In this document: positions 24,789 through 33,408 of the stretch, piece after piece | Layout of the letters: every line of letters begins with the position of its first letter | Numbering within the stretch: position 1 is the first letter of the stretch | Assembly: GCA_902784065.1 (NCBI GenBank) | Contig: CACZTJ010000040.1 | Span: forward strand, 1-42,445 | Reading direction: 5' to 3' | DNA length: 42,445 bases | Source of the DNA: an uncultured Prevotellaceae bacterium | GTDB taxonomy: Bacteria; Bacteroidota; Bacteroidia; Bacteroidales; Bacteroidaceae | The notes under the pieces: generated by a model | The model's database searches: none | The model's input: only the letters and a program-made list of their open reading frames with translations | Told to the model about the DNA's origin: nothing | Position numbers and translations under genes: made by a program

Positions 24789-25793
24789 ATGAAGAGAACA
24801 ATTCTTTCAATCGCAGGGGCGATGGTCTTTTCGCTCTCTGCTGTTCATGCGCAGGAGGCAGACAGGTTCGTCGGAGCACAGCATGTGAGGTTCCAGACAG
24901 CCTGCCATCCTGAAGACGTGAAGCATTACGACACCAAGTTGCTTCGCGAGCGTTTTGTTATGGAGAAGGTGATGGAAGCCGACTCTATTCTACTTACTTA
25001 TTCACATTATGACCGTTTTATCTTTGGTGGAGCAATGCCTGTCAACACAACGTTGAAGCTGGAGAATTTCTGGGAGTTAGGTCTTGATGTTGACAATACC
25101 ATCAAGGAAAAGTATTTCCTTTATAACCGTGAGATTGGCATCGTGAACTGCGGTCTTGGCGATGGTGTGGTGATTGTTGATGGTAAAGAGTATGCACTCT
25201 CTCCCAAAGAGGCACTTTACGTTGGTCGTGGCCATATCGGCAAGGACAAGGATGTGAACAAAGAGGTGCTCTTCCGCTCAAAGGATCCTAAGAATCCTGC
25301 CAAGTTCTACCTGAACTCTGCCACAGCCCATCAGCACTACAAGACCCAGTGGATCACTCTCGATGGCCGTAAAGGTTCGTTGAAGGCTGCCGTATGGGGC
25401 CCTGTGGGAACAGTGGAAGAAGCAAACAACCGTACCGTGTATAAACTCATCGTAAACGATGTGCTTGAAGAGGGACCTTGTCAGTTGCAGTTAGGTCTTA
25501 CACAGCTCAATCCTGGTGCCGTATGGAACACCATGCCGCCTCATACCCATGGTCGTCGTATTGAGGCCTATTATTATTTCAACCTGCCCGAAGGTCAGAC
25601 GATCTCCCATGTAATGGGACAGCCTCAGGAGAGCCGTAATGTATGGCTGCACAATGAGCAGGCCATCATGTCGCCAGAGTGGTCGATGCACGCTGCTGCA
25701 GGTACCTATTACTATACCTTCATCTGGGGTATGGCAGGCGAGAACCTCTTCTATAATGATAAAGACAATATTCCCGTAATTGATATCCGATAA
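24789..25793 (+). CDS. kduI: 5-dehydro-4-deoxy-D-glucuronate isomerase with signal peptide
   Basis: KduI interconverts 5-keto-4-deoxyuronate and 3-deoxy-D-glycero-2,5-hexodiulosonate in pectin and glycosaminoglycan breakdown. The 334 residues include the cupin zinc site: H252, H254 and E259 in HTHGRRIE, and H301 in WSMH; this spacing (0, 2, 7, 49) equals that in E. coli KduI. E. coli KduI is 278 residues and cytoplasmic. Here a clear signal peptide (MKRTILS, hydrophobic core, cleavage after VHAQ) is added, so the enzyme should act in the periplasm. An ATG at 24777 is in frame, but the basic start at 24789 fits a signal peptide better. Confidence 0.92.
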   Translation: MKRTILSIAGAMVFSLSAVHAQEADRFVGAQHVRFQTACHPEDVKHYDTKLLRERFVMEKVMEADSILLTYSHYDRFIFGGAMPVNTTLKLENFWELGLDVDNTIKEKYFLYNREIGIVNCGLGDGVVIVDGKEYALSPKEALYVGRGHIGKDKDVNKEVLFRSKDPKNPAKFYLNSATAHQHYKTQWITLDGRKGSLKAAVWGPVGTVEEANNRTVYKLIVNDVLEEGPCQLQLGLTQLNPGAVWNTMPPHTHGRRIEAYYYFNLPEGQTISHVMGQPQESRNVWLHNEQAIMSPEWSMHAAAGTYYYTFIWGMAGENLFYNDKDNIPVIDIR

Positions 25794-25796
25794 GCT

Positions 25797-27254
25797 ATGA
25801 CACCAGTACAAACTACCAAAATGTCCAATTTCCGTTGGGTTATCTGTGCGTTGCTTTTTCTGGCAACTACTGTAAACTATATGGACCGTCAGGTCTTGTC
25901 ACTTACCTGGAAGGACTTTATAGCTCCAGAATTTCATTGGACCGATGCTGATTATGGTACGATAACAGGTCTCTTCTCACTATTCTATGCCGTTGCCAAC
26001 CTCTTTGCTGGTAAGTTCATCGACTGGATGGGCACCAAAAAGGGATACCTGATTGCCATCTTCGTATGGTCAACCGGTGCTGTGCTTCATGCTGGTTGCG
26101 GTTGGGCTTCAATGAAGATCGAAGGCTACGATTCTATCGAGGCCCTGCGTCTGGTTGAGGCAGGTAGTGATGCCGCTGTGGCTATTGCCACGATCTCCGT
26201 CTGGCTCTTCTTGAGTTGTCGCCTGATCCTGGCTATTGGTGAAGCAGGAAACTTCCCTGCTGCTATCAAGGCCACTGCCGAGTATTTCCCTGCTAAGGAC
26301 CGTGCCTTCTCTACCTCCATTTTTAATAGTGGTGCCTCTGTGGGTGCGCTTGCAGCACCTGCAACCATTCCCTTGTTGGCTCGTGCCTGGGGTTGGGAGA
26401 TGGCTTTCATCATCATCGGTGTGCTGGGTTATGTATGGATGGGCCTGTGGGTATGGCTCTACGATAAACCTCGTAAGAACAAGCGTGTGAATCAGGCTGA
26501 GCTCAACTATATCGAACAGGATGTAGATCTGTCTGAGTGTCAGGACCGTGGTGCTGAGAAGCAGGAGGAGAAGGCTATCCCATTCTTCAAGTGTCTCACT
26601 TTCAGACAGACCTGGTCGTTCATCGTGGGTAAGTTCATGACGGATGGCGTGTGGTGGTTCTTCCTTTTCTGGGCACCTGCTTACTTCAGCGATCAGTATG
26701 GTTACACTTCTGACTCTGGTATGGGTATCGCCCTTATCTTTACGCTCTATGCCATCGTTACCATCCTCTCTATCGGTGGTGGTTATCTGCCTAAGTACTT
26801 TGTAGAGCAGCGTGGCATGAATCCTTATCTGGGTCGTATGCGTGCGATGTTTATCTTCGCTTGCTTCCCTGTTCTTGGATTGCTGGCTCAGCCTCTCGGT
26901 GCTTACAGTGCATGGTGGCCTGCTATCCTCATCGGTCTGCTTGGTGCGGGCCATCAGGCTTGGAGTGCCAACCTGTTCTCAACAGTCGGTGATATGTTCC
27001 CCAAGAGTACCATTGGTACGCTTGTAGGACTGGGTACGGCTGTTGGCGGACTGGGTTCGATGGCCATCAACATGGGTTCTGGTTACTTCTTCACCTGGGC
27101 TGCTGATCAGGGTAGCGCTTATCAGTTCTTCGGGTTCGAAGGCAAGCCTGCCGCTTATATGGTGGTGTTCTGCGGCTGTGCAGTAGCTTATCTCATTGGC
27201 TGGTGTATCATGAAGACCTTAGTGCCGAAGTACAAACCTGTTGTAATGGAGTAA
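25797..27254 (+). CDS. exuT: MFS hexuronate transporter (ExuT-type)
   Basis: A 485-residue major facilitator with twelve predicted helices. The N-terminus, VNYMDRQVLSLTWKDF, and motif FAGKFIDWMGTKKG match anion:cation symporters of the ExuT/GudP group, which carry glucuronate and galacturonate. GEAGNFPAAIKATAEYFP is the family's conserved helix-4 segment. It starts three bases after kduI and ends before a strong terminator, so uptake and isomerisation are co-expressed. There is an extra loop near residues 105-125 (KIEGYDSIEALRLVEAGSD) not usual in ExuT. Confidence 0.9.
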   Translation: MTPVQTTKMSNFRWVICALLFLATTVNYMDRQVLSLTWKDFIAPEFHWTDADYGTITGLFSLFYAVANLFAGKFIDWMGTKKGYLIAIFVWSTGAVLHAGCGWASMKIEGYDSIEALRLVEAGSDAAVAIATISVWLFLSCRLILAIGEAGNFPAAIKATAEYFPAKDRAFSTSIFNSGASVGALAAPATIPLLARAWGWEMAFIIIGVLGYVWMGLWVWLYDKPRKNKRVNQAELNYIEQDVDLSECQDRGAEKQEEKAIPFFKCLTFRQTWSFIVGKFMTDGVWWFFLFWAPAYFSDQYGYTSDSGMGIALIFTLYAIVTILSIGGGYLPKYFVEQRGMNPYLGRMRAMFIFACFPVLGLLAQPLGAYSAWWPAILIGLLGAGHQAWSANLFSTVGDMFPKSTIGTLVGLGTAVGGLGSMAINMGSGYFFTWAADQGSAYQFFGFEGKPAAYMVVFCGCAVAYLIGWCIMKTLVPKYKPVVME

Positions 27255-27277
27255 ATTCAAATAGATCAGATACTAAA

Positions 27278-27308
27278 AAATTCCCCGCCCTGAAAAGGTG
27301 GGGAATTT
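27278..27308. terminator. Bidirectional terminator between exuT and nitroreductase
   Basis: AAATTCCCCGCC (27278-27289) pairs with GGTGGGGAATTT (27297-27308), one G-T pair, loop of seven. T/A runs flank both sides. It separates the convergent exuT and nitroreductase transcripts. Confidence 0.88.
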
Positions 27309-27310
27309 GT

Positions 27311-28044
27311 TTATATGTGCCCCTGAAGGATGGTGTGGGGCAGAAAACCTTGTCTGACGAGCACATTGATGAGCTCTTTCGACATCGCCTCGTTGTCCTT
27401 GCGGGTATAGCGGATGTCGGTGAACACTTGTGCCAGTGTCTCTTTGTGGTTGATCTTCACAAAGTTGAGGTTCTCCTCCAGATTCTCCTTGTCATGATAA
27501 TAGGTGTCGATGTCATTGGCCAGATAGTCCTGATAGGTCTCCTGATGCACAAAGCTTTCCAGGGGCAGGCGGTCGGAGAGGCGAGGCTCTTCTGCAGGCC
27601 ATCCTACGGTGAGCGTAGCTACAGGCATCACAAGCTGTGGAAGCCGTAGCGTGTCGATGATCATCTGAGGCATATAGACGGTGGTGCCGAGATAGCAGTA
27701 GCCCAGCCCTTCCTCATCCATCAGGTTGCAGAGCGTCTGGGTGAACAGCAGGGCGTCTGTAGTGGCATTGATGAACGACAGGAAGTTGTCGTAGCCCTGG
27801 TGCGATTAAAATCGGCACAGATGGTCAGCACGACGGGTGCCTCCTTCACCATCGGTTGATTGAAATGTGCAGGCGACAGTTTCTCCTTCATCTCTGCCGA
27901 GCGGGTGACAACCACGCTGTAAAGCTGCAGATTTCCCATCGTCTGCGTGCGTGCAGCCTCAGTAAACAAACGGTTTAGCAACGTTTCGCTGACTTCGCGG
28001 TCAGCGTATTTTCGGATTGTTCTTCTTGTTAATAAATTCTTCAT
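27311..28044 (-). pseudogene. Nitroreductase family gene with one frameshift
   Basis: Two minus-strand frames join into one nitroreductase. The first (start 28044) gives MKNLLTRRTIRKYADREV, the flavin-binding start, as far as ICADFNR. At about 27800-27806 the frame changes; reading on as HQGYDNFLSFINATTDA continues the conserved flavin/substrate region to LMDEEGLGYCYLGTTVYMP and the stop at 27311. Restoring one base gives about 244 residues, normal for NfsA-like FMN oxidoreductases. Both halves look well conserved, so this is either a recent inactivation or a sequencing error. A -7 box stands at 28067-28074. Confidence 0.82.
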
Positions 28045-28066
28045 ATTCGGATTGTTTTCTTGGTTG

Positions 28067-28074
28067 CAAAGTTA
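28067..28074 (-). promoter_or_regulatory. -7 box TAACTTTG of the nitroreductase gene
   Basis: TAACTTTG followed by GCA on the minus strand, 22 bases before the ATG at 28044. It is divergent from the promoter at 28124-28156. Confidence 0.65.
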
Positions 28075-28123
28075 GGCAAAGTTTTCCGTTTGGGAAAACA
28101 TTCTCCAAATATTTTTTTGAAAA

Positions 28124-28156
28124 GTTGTCCGAATCGAAATATTTTATGTATCTTTG
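28124..28156 (+). promoter_or_regulatory. Promoter of the NrdJ-fragment/folB pair
   Basis: GTTG at 28124-28127 and TATCTTTG at 28149-28156 are 21 bases apart. The -7 box lies 14 bases before the ATG at 28171, so the small gene has its own promoter. Confidence 0.65.
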
Positions 28157-28170
28157 CACTCTAAATATAT

Positions 28171-28761
28171 ATGTTGAGGCGCGTAGCCCGCGAGTTGGCT
28201 GTGGCTGGTCAGAAGCAGAAGGCACCGCTTAGTGAGGAGCAGATCGTAGCTCTGCTGGAGCAGAGACTGATGACTGTGATTCCTGAAGTGACAGAGGTGC
28301 GCCCGCAGGTTTTGGAGTGCGATGTGGTGCGTTTCCAGAATAACAAGGAGAAGTGGGTGGCCCTCGTAGGCTTGCTCGATGGCTATCCTTATGAGATATT
28401 TACTGGTCTTCAGGACGATGAAGAGGGTATCATGCTGCCCAAGACAGTGACGCACGGCAAGATCATCAAGCAGGTGAACGCTGATGGCACGAAGCGTTAT
28501 GACTTCCAGTTTGAGAACAAGCGTGGTTACAAGACCACGGTGGAAGGCCTTTCAGAGAAGTTCAATCCTGAATACTGGAACTATGCGAAGCTGATCTCAG
28601 GGGTGCTGCGCTATCGTATGCCGCTGGAACATGTGATCAAGCTCGTAGGCTCGCTTTCGTTAAAGGATGAGAGTATCAATACCTGGAAGACGGGTGTGGA
28701 ACGAGCCTTGAAGAAATATATCCCTGGTAGTGAAGACGAATTGAAAGGTGAAGTTGACTGA
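28171..28761 (+). CDS. Orphan C-terminal domain of adenosylcobalamin-dependent ribonucleotide reductase
   Basis: This 196-residue protein resembles the region near the C-terminus of class II (B12-dependent) ribonucleotide reductase in Bacteroidota: VVRFQNNKEKW, LLDGYPYEIFTGL, FENKRGYKTTVEGLSEKF, NPEYWNYAKLISGVLRYRMP and INTWKTGVERALKKY are typical stretches. It lacks the catalytic barrel and the terminal cysteine cluster (CPNC type). Residues 1-45 (LSEEQIVALLEQRL) are not part of that match. It has a promoter and start codon of its own and the frame is intact, so it may be a retained domain rather than debris. The similarity is recalled, not searched. Confidence 0.72.
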   Translation: MLRRVARELAVAGQKQKAPLSEEQIVALLEQRLMTVIPEVTEVRPQVLECDVVRFQNNKEKWVALVGLLDGYPYEIFTGLQDDEEGIMLPKTVTHGKIIKQVNADGTKRYDFQFENKRGYKTTVEGLSEKFNPEYWNYAKLISGVLRYRMPLEHVIKLVGSLSLKDESINTWKTGVERALKKYIPGSEDELKGEVD

Positions 28762-29128
28762 AGGATATGTTTTTCTGCAGGATGTGCGTTTCCACGCCTT
28801 CCATGGGGTGATGCCTCAGGAAACGAAGGTGGGAGCCGACTTTCTCGTGAACCTGCGTATCGGCTATCCGATCGGAAAGGCGATGCAGACCGACGAGGTG
28901 GCCGATACCCTCAATTATGCCGAGGTCTATGCCCTTGTGGCTCAGCAGATGAAGCAGCCGTCAAAGTTGCTCGAACATGTGGCTGGGCGTATCGTTCAGG
29001 CCATCAGCGAGAGCTTTCCTTTAGTGACATCCATAGATTTGACGATGATGAAGCAGAATCCACCGATGGGAGCCGATGCTGAAGGGGCTGGCGTGGAAAT
29101 ACACTTAATAAATGATAAAATTGTTTAA
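28748..29128 (+). CDS. folB: Dihydroneopterin aldolase
   Basis: Cleaves 7,8-dihydroneopterin to 6-hydroxymethyl-7,8-dihydropterin, which FolK then activates. The 126 residues show FLQDVRFHAFHGVMPQE near the start (conserved tyrosine replaced by H-A-F-H-G form common in the family), DTLNYAEVY at about 55 and LLEHVAGRI with the catalytic-region glutamate and histidine; the last strand includes KQNPPMGADAEGAGVEI. The start is GTG at 28748, overlapping the upstream gene by 14 bases. Confidence 0.92.
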   Translation: MKLTEGYVFLQDVRFHAFHGVMPQETKVGADFLVNLRIGYPIGKAMQTDEVADTLNYAEVYALVAQQMKQPSKLLEHVAGRIVQAISESFPLVTSIDLTMMKQNPPMGADAEGAGVEIHLINDKIV

Positions 29129-29134
29129 TAAAAG

Positions 29135-29165
29135 TTTGTTTTCTAACAGATTATCCGTAAATTTG
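29135..29165 (+). promoter_or_regulatory. Promoter of the amidase gene
   Basis: TTTG at 29135-29138 and TAAATTTG at 29158-29165 are separated by 19 bases, an exact match to the Bacteroidota consensus. The ATG follows 20 bases after the -7 box. Confidence 0.8.
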
Positions 29166-29185
29166 CACCGCTTTTATAATAAGGT

Positions 29186-30622
29186 ATGCGTAAGAAGATT
29201 GTATTTTTCCTGATAACGATATGTTGTTTTGTAGTGTCAGCCGATGCTACAAACAAGCAGTTCACACTCGTTATTGATGCCGGCCACGGTGGTCACGACA
29301 CAGGAGCAGTGGGCGCTATCTCGAAGGAAAAGAACCTGACTTTGAAGTTTGCCTTGGCTTTCGGACGGATGGTGGAGCGTAACTGTCCTGATGTCAAAGT
29401 GATCTATACCCGTAAGAGCGATGTCTTCGTAGAACTTTATAAACGTGCCGAGATAGCCAACCGCAATAAGGCCGACCTCTTTATCTCCGTGCATATCAAT
29501 GCTTTGCCGAAGGGTAGGGTGGCACGCGGTTTTCAGACCTATACCCTTGGCTCGAGCAAACGCACCGGCAAGAACACTGGCGTCACTCAGAATCTGGAGG
29601 TAGCCAAGCGTGAGAACTCGGTTATCTTCCTGGAGAAAGACTATGAGCAGACCTATCACGGCTATGATCCCAACTCGCCCGAGAGCAACATCATGTTTGA
29701 GTTTATTCAGGACAAGAACATGGAGAACAGCGTTGAGCTGGCCAAATATATGCAGCGTTATGTGTGCAGAGCTACAGGTCGTCAGGATATGGGTGCCCAG
29801 CAGGACAATCTGGCTGTGCTGCGCCTCTCGTCGATGCCTGGCTGTCTGATAGAGCTGGGATTCATCTCTACCCGCGACGAAGAGCAATACATGAACTCGA
29901 AGGCTGCCGAGGAGGCGTATGCCCGTGGCATCTTCAACGCCTTCCTGGCTTATCGCAAGAAGCATGGTAGCAACATCACCATCCCCTTCCAGGCAGAGCC
30001 CGAGTCGAAAGAGATCTCCATTCCGCAGATCGTTCCAGGGAACGAGATGAAGGAAGAGGCGCCAGCGAAGAAAGTGTCTAAGAAAGAGTCTAAGAAGGAA
30101 GTTAAGGAAGAGCCCGTAAAGACAGAAGAGCCAGTAAAGGCAGAAGATGTGGTGGAGATTCCTGAAGGTATCGATCTCAGTCCGGTGACGGATCTGCCCA
30201 AGCCAGCCCCAGCACCCAAAGAAACGGTTCAGCCCGTTCAGCCAGCCAAGCCCGTTCAGCCTGTTCAGGAAGCTAAGCCTGTTCAGCAGCCTGTGCAGTC
30301 CGTTGTGGAGCAGCCTGTGGTAGAGCCTGCAAAGACCGCTCCGAAGCCAGCTGCGCCTGTCTTTAAGATTCAGATCTTTGCCAGCTCCGTCAAGCTGAAG
30401 GCTAACGATCCCCGCTTTAAGAAGCATCGTGATGCCGTCTTCTATCAGGAGGGTGGTATGTATAAATACACCATTGGCGCTTCCGAAGATTATAATGCCA
30501 TCAACCGACTTCGCAAAGAGCTGCTTGCCGACTTCCCCGAGGCATTTATCATTGCCTTTAAGAACGGTAGTAAGATGAACGTTGTGGAGGCCGTCAAGGA
30601 GTTTAAGTTGAGAAAGAAATAA
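29186..30622 (+). CDS. N-acetylmuramoyl-L-alanine amidase with SPOR-like tail
   Basis: A 478-residue exported cell-wall hydrolase that cuts between MurNAc and the peptide stem. Signal peptide 1-22. The Amidase_3 domain spans about 25-255: VIDAGHGGHDTGAVG (zinc histidine H34), ELYKRAEIANRNKADLFISVHINA and PGCLIELGFISTRDEE with the catalytic glutamate. A lysine/glutamate-rich linker and a P-V-Q-rich repeat (about 340-390) lead to a C-terminal SPOR-like domain (about 395-470, FKIQIFASSVKL), which would bind denuded glycan at the division site. The next gene starts 11 bases later. Confidence 0.93.
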   Translation: MRKKIVFFLITICCFVVSADATNKQFTLVIDAGHGGHDTGAVGAISKEKNLTLKFALAFGRMVERNCPDVKVIYTRKSDVFVELYKRAEIANRNKADLFISVHINALPKGRVARGFQTYTLGSSKRTGKNTGVTQNLEVAKRENSVIFLEKDYEQTYHGYDPNSPESNIMFEFIQDKNMENSVELAKYMQRYVCRATGRQDMGAQQDNLAVLRLSSMPGCLIELGFISTRDEEQYMNSKAAEEAYARGIFNAFLAYRKKHGSNITIPFQAEPESKEISIPQIVPGNEMKEEAPAKKVSKKESKKEVKEEPVKTEEPVKAEDVVEIPEGIDLSPVTDLPKPAPAPKETVQPVQPAKPVQPVQEAKPVQQPVQSVVEQPVVEPAKTAPKPAAPVFKIQIFASSVKLKANDPRFKKHRDAVFYQEGGMYKYTIGASEDYNAINRLRKELLADFPEAFIIAFKNGSKMNVVEAVKEFKLRKK

Positions 30623-30633
30623 TTAGATAGATT

Positions 30634-31533
30634 ATGAAGTTTACCAAGGAAATACAGATCGGTCTTGTGGCCATTGTAGGAATTGTAGTGTTGTATTTCG
30701 GCCTTCAGTTCCTCAGGGGCCTGACGATGTTCTCATCAGATAGCAGATATTATGTAAAGTTCGACAATATCTCAGGTCTTTCAGCCTCAAGTCCTGTCTA
30801 TGCCAACGGTTTCCGTGTCGGTGTCGTAGAGGATATATTCTATGATTATAACCATTACGATGAGATTGTCGCTTCTGTAAGCCTGACAAAGGAGATGCGC
30901 CTGCCGAAAGGCAGCAGTGCACAGATCGTCAGCGACCTGCTGGGTAACATCAAGCTCGAGCTGGTGCTGGGATCAAACCCTGGCGAACTGCTTGCGCCTG
31001 GCGATACCATTCTGGGTGGTATTCAGGCAGGCATGATGGGCTCAGCCGCCCAAATGTTGCCGCAGATACAGGCCATGCTGCCAAAGCTCGACTCCATCCT
31101 GATCAGCGTAAACCAGCTGCTGGCTGATCCTGCGCTGAAGAACTCACTGCATCATATTGATGCGATTACAGGCAATCTGACCACTACCACCAATGAGCTG
31201 AACGCACTCACCGCCAGCTTGAACCGTCAGATGCCGTCGATGCTGCAAAATGCCGATGGTGCGCTTGCCAATGCCAACACCCTGACACGTAATCTGAGCG
31301 AGCTCGATCTGGCCGGAACGATGGCCAGGGTTAACAATACCCTTCAGAATGTAGAGCAGATGACGGCCAAGTTGAACAGCAACGATGGCACGCTGGGACT
31401 GCTGATGCGCGATCCCGAACTCTATAACAATCTGAATGCTACGATGATGCATGCCGACTCTCTAGTAATCGACTTGAAACAGCACCCCAAACGCTACGTT
31501 CACTTTTCGATTTTTGGCAAAAAAGATAAGTAA
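30634..31533 (+). CDS. MCE/MlaD family lipid-transport protein
   Basis: A 299-residue protein with an N-terminal membrane helix (about 8-28) and one MCE domain (about 40-120: VKFDNISGLSASSPVYANGFRVG) followed by a long alpha-helical tail rich in N, L and T (about 140-285). MCE proteins form rings that carry phospholipids between the membranes in Mla-type systems. No MlaE or MlaF is adjacent in the window. Probably co-transcribed with the amidase. Confidence 0.87.
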   Translation: MKFTKEIQIGLVAIVGIVVLYFGLQFLRGLTMFSSDSRYYVKFDNISGLSASSPVYANGFRVGVVEDIFYDYNHYDEIVASVSLTKEMRLPKGSSAQIVSDLLGNIKLELVLGSNPGELLAPGDTILGGIQAGMMGSAAQMLPQIQAMLPKLDSILISVNQLLADPALKNSLHHIDAITGNLTTTTNELNALTASLNRQMPSMLQNADGALANANTLTRNLSELDLAGTMARVNNTLQNVEQMTAKLNSNDGTLGLLMRDPELYNNLNATMMHADSLVIDLKQHPKRYVHFSIFGKKDK

Positions 31534-31836
31534 TTTAGATTTTGTCTAAATAACACGAGTGCCTTTTTACGCGGTTTTCTGAGGTATGTGTGTGCTCAAA
31601 ACACCTTTAAATAGGGATATTTTAAATATGCAAGTGGTATCAAATGTACATAAATCCGTGAAACATCGTAACTGCCACAATCATAAGGAGTTGCGCTAAA
31701 TTGTACACACAAGTCATAAATCTTTACATTTGCACAATCGAAAAAAAACCTATACCTTTGCATCACGATTATAAACTCTACGGACCTAAGTCCAGATAAC
31801 AACATTATTAATTAAGTTAAAAATAACAATCGCTGA
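31534..31836 (+). promoter_or_regulatory. dnaA upstream region with two candidate promoters
   Basis: Between mlaD and dnaA lies 303 bases without a gene. A small ATTTAGA/TCTAAAT hairpin at 31533-31551 overlaps the mlaD stop; it has no T-run. TTTG at 31729-31732 and TACCTTTG at 31753-31760 are 20 bases apart and form a good promoter. TACATTTG at 31725-31732 is a second -7 candidate. The leader from the first is about 70 bases. I see no cluster of DnaA boxes (TTATCCACA), so nothing supports oriC here. Confidence 0.65.
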
Positions 31837-33363
31837 ATGAACAATAGTCTTCAAGCGCTTTGGGACAAATGCCTTCATCTGATTGAGGCTAACGTTACCG
31901 AGCAGCAGTTTAAAACGTGGTTTGCGCCAATTGTCTTCGAGTCTTACTCTGAGACAGAGCATACGCTTCTGGTGCAGGTTCCAAGTATGTACGTGTACGA
32001 GTACTTGGAGCAGTACTACGTAGGACTATTAAGTAAAGTTCTCGCGCGAGTGTTTGGGGCTAACGTAACGCTTCGTTACCGGATAGTCACCGATAAGGGC
32101 CATGGCATTGTGCAGGATGTGGATAGTGAGGCTCCCGCAGAGATTGAGGCTCCACAGCCCCTCCGCGGCGGAAACAAGGCCCCGTCAACCCTGGATGCAG
32201 CCCGTCCTCAGGCGCTCAATCCACAGCTCGATCCTAAGAAGACATTCAACAATTATATTGAGGGCGACTCAAACAAACTGCCCCGCACCGTAGGCCTCTC
32301 CATCGCCGAGCATCCGGGAAAGACCACCTTCAATCCGTTCTTCATCTACGGACCTTCCGGTTGTGGTAAGACGCACCTCATCAATGCCATTGGTGTGCGC
32401 TGCAAGGAGACCTATCCTCAGAAACGCGTGCTTTATGTATCGGCACGTCTGTTTCAGGTGCAGTTCACTGACTCCGTGCGCCACAACACCACCAACGACT
32501 TCATCAATTTCTACCAGTCGATCGACGTGCTGATTGTCGATGATATCCAGGAGTGGATGAACTCTCCCAAGACTTTAGACACCTTCTTCCATATCTTCAA
32601 TCATCTTTTCCGCTGTGGCAAGCAGATCATTCTTGCCAGCGATCGCCCGCCTGTGGATCTGCTGGGCATGAAGGATCGTCTGCTGACACGATTCTCCTGC
32701 GGACTGATTGCCGAGCTTGAGAAACCCAACGTGCAGTTGTGCGTGGATATCCTGAACGCGAAGTGTCGCCGTGACGGTCTCAAGATCCCTGCCGATGTCA
32801 TCCAGTATATCGCAGAGACGGCCAATGGCAGCGTGCGCGATCTTGAGGGCGTGGTAAACTCCCTGATGGCCTATTCAATCGTTTACAACTCGAATGTGGA
32901 TATGCGTCTGGCAGAGCGCGTGATCAAGCGTGCTGTCAAGGTAGACAACCACCCGTTGACCATCGACGATATCCTCGAGAAAGTTTGCAACCATTATGGT
33001 GTAAGTCAGCAGAATGTGTTCAGCAAGAGCCGCAAGCGCAATTTCGTGCAGGTGCGTCAGGTCTCGATGTATCTGGCTCAGAAATACACGAAGATGCCCG
33101 CAGGCCGTATCGGACAGCTGATTGGCGGTCGCGACCACTCCACTGTGATCCATAGCTGCAACACCATTGAGCAGCGCCTGAAGGTAGATCACGCTTTCTC
33201 CGCCGAACTGAGCAGCATCGAAAACTCCTTCATGCTCAAGAAATATATCTCATCGCCCCTCTTTTCCCCCTTGTCATCTCGACTAAGCGAAGCGCATGGA
33301 GAGATCTCTCCACTCACTCCGTTCGGTCGAGATGACAAATTGAAAGGCGTTCGGTCGAGATGA
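31837..33363 (+). CDS. dnaA: Chromosomal replication initiator DnaA, with repeat-derived C-terminal tail
   Basis: Binds DnaA boxes and opens the origin. Domain I is at about 1-85, the linker 86-135. The AAA+ domain has Walker A GPSGCGKTH (172-180) and Walker B VLIVDD (231-236). Domain IV contains the DnaA signature GGRDHSTVIHS (430-440). Sequence typical of DnaA ends near residue 470 (SIENSFMLKKY). From residue 479 to 508 the reading frame runs through the dispersed repeat copy 2, so about 30 residues are repeat-encoded and not homologous to DnaA. Codons before that are normal. The tail comes after the DNA-binding domain and may be tolerated. Confidence 0.95.
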   Translation: MNNSLQALWDKCLHLIEANVTEQQFKTWFAPIVFESYSETEHTLLVQVPSMYVYEYLEQYYVGLLSKVLARVFGANVTLRYRIVTDKGHGIVQDVDSEAPAEIEAPQPLRGGNKAPSTLDAARPQALNPQLDPKKTFNNYIEGDSNKLPRTVGLSIAEHPGKTTFNPFFIYGPSGCGKTHLINAIGVRCKETYPQKRVLYVSARLFQVQFTDSVRHNTTNDFINFYQSIDVLIVDDIQEWMNSPKTLDTFFHIFNHLFRCGKQIILASDRPPVDLLGMKDRLLTRFSCGLIAELEKPNVQLCVDILNAKCRRDGLKIPADVIQYIAETANGSVRDLEGVVNSLMAYSIVYNSNVDMRLAERVIKRAVKVDNHPLTIDDILEKVCNHYGVSQQNVFSKSRKRNFVQVRQVSMYLAQKYTKMPAGRIGQLIGGRDHSTVIHSCNTIEQRLKVDHAFSAELSSIENSFMLKKYISSPLFSPLSSRLSEAHGEISPLTPFGRDDKLKGVRSR

Positions 33364-33366
33364 CAA
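33271..33366. repeat. Dispersed palindromic repeat, copy 2, inside the dnaA 3' end
   Basis: TTGTCATCTCGAC opens it, GAGAGATCTCTCCACTCACTC is the centre, and GTCGAGATGACAA closes it at about 33326-33338; an extra closing arm GTCGAGATGACAA lies at 33354-33366. Layout matches the copy at 566-660. It is read in frame as the last 30 codons of dnaA and supplies the stop codon. Confidence 0.85.
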
Positions 33367-33372
33367 ATTGAA

Positions 33373-33400
33373 AGCCCCACCGCTTTGTAGCGATGGGGCT
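33373..33400. terminator. Hairpin between dnaA and the smalltalk gene
   Basis: AGCCCCA pairs with TGGGGCT, with a further CGC/GCG after one mismatch. On the minus strand it is followed by TTTCAATTT. It lies between convergent genes and can end both transcripts. Confidence 0.6.
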
Positions 33401-33408
33401 CATCCTGT

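Noticed and set aside
26109-26954. 281-codon frame antisense to exuT
   Set aside because: It is a shadow of the transporter; composition (Thr/Glu/His rich) is typical of antisense of membrane protein genes.
29237-30427. 396-codon frame antisense to the amidase gene
   Set aside because: It mirrors the amidase and its repeat-rich linker, is leucine/histidine-heavy in the way antisense frames are, and has no promoter or ribosome site of its own.
31534-31836. Origin of replication beside dnaA
   Set aside because: No cluster of DnaA boxes and no clear AT-rich repeat set; in Bacteroidota oriC is often away from dnaA.
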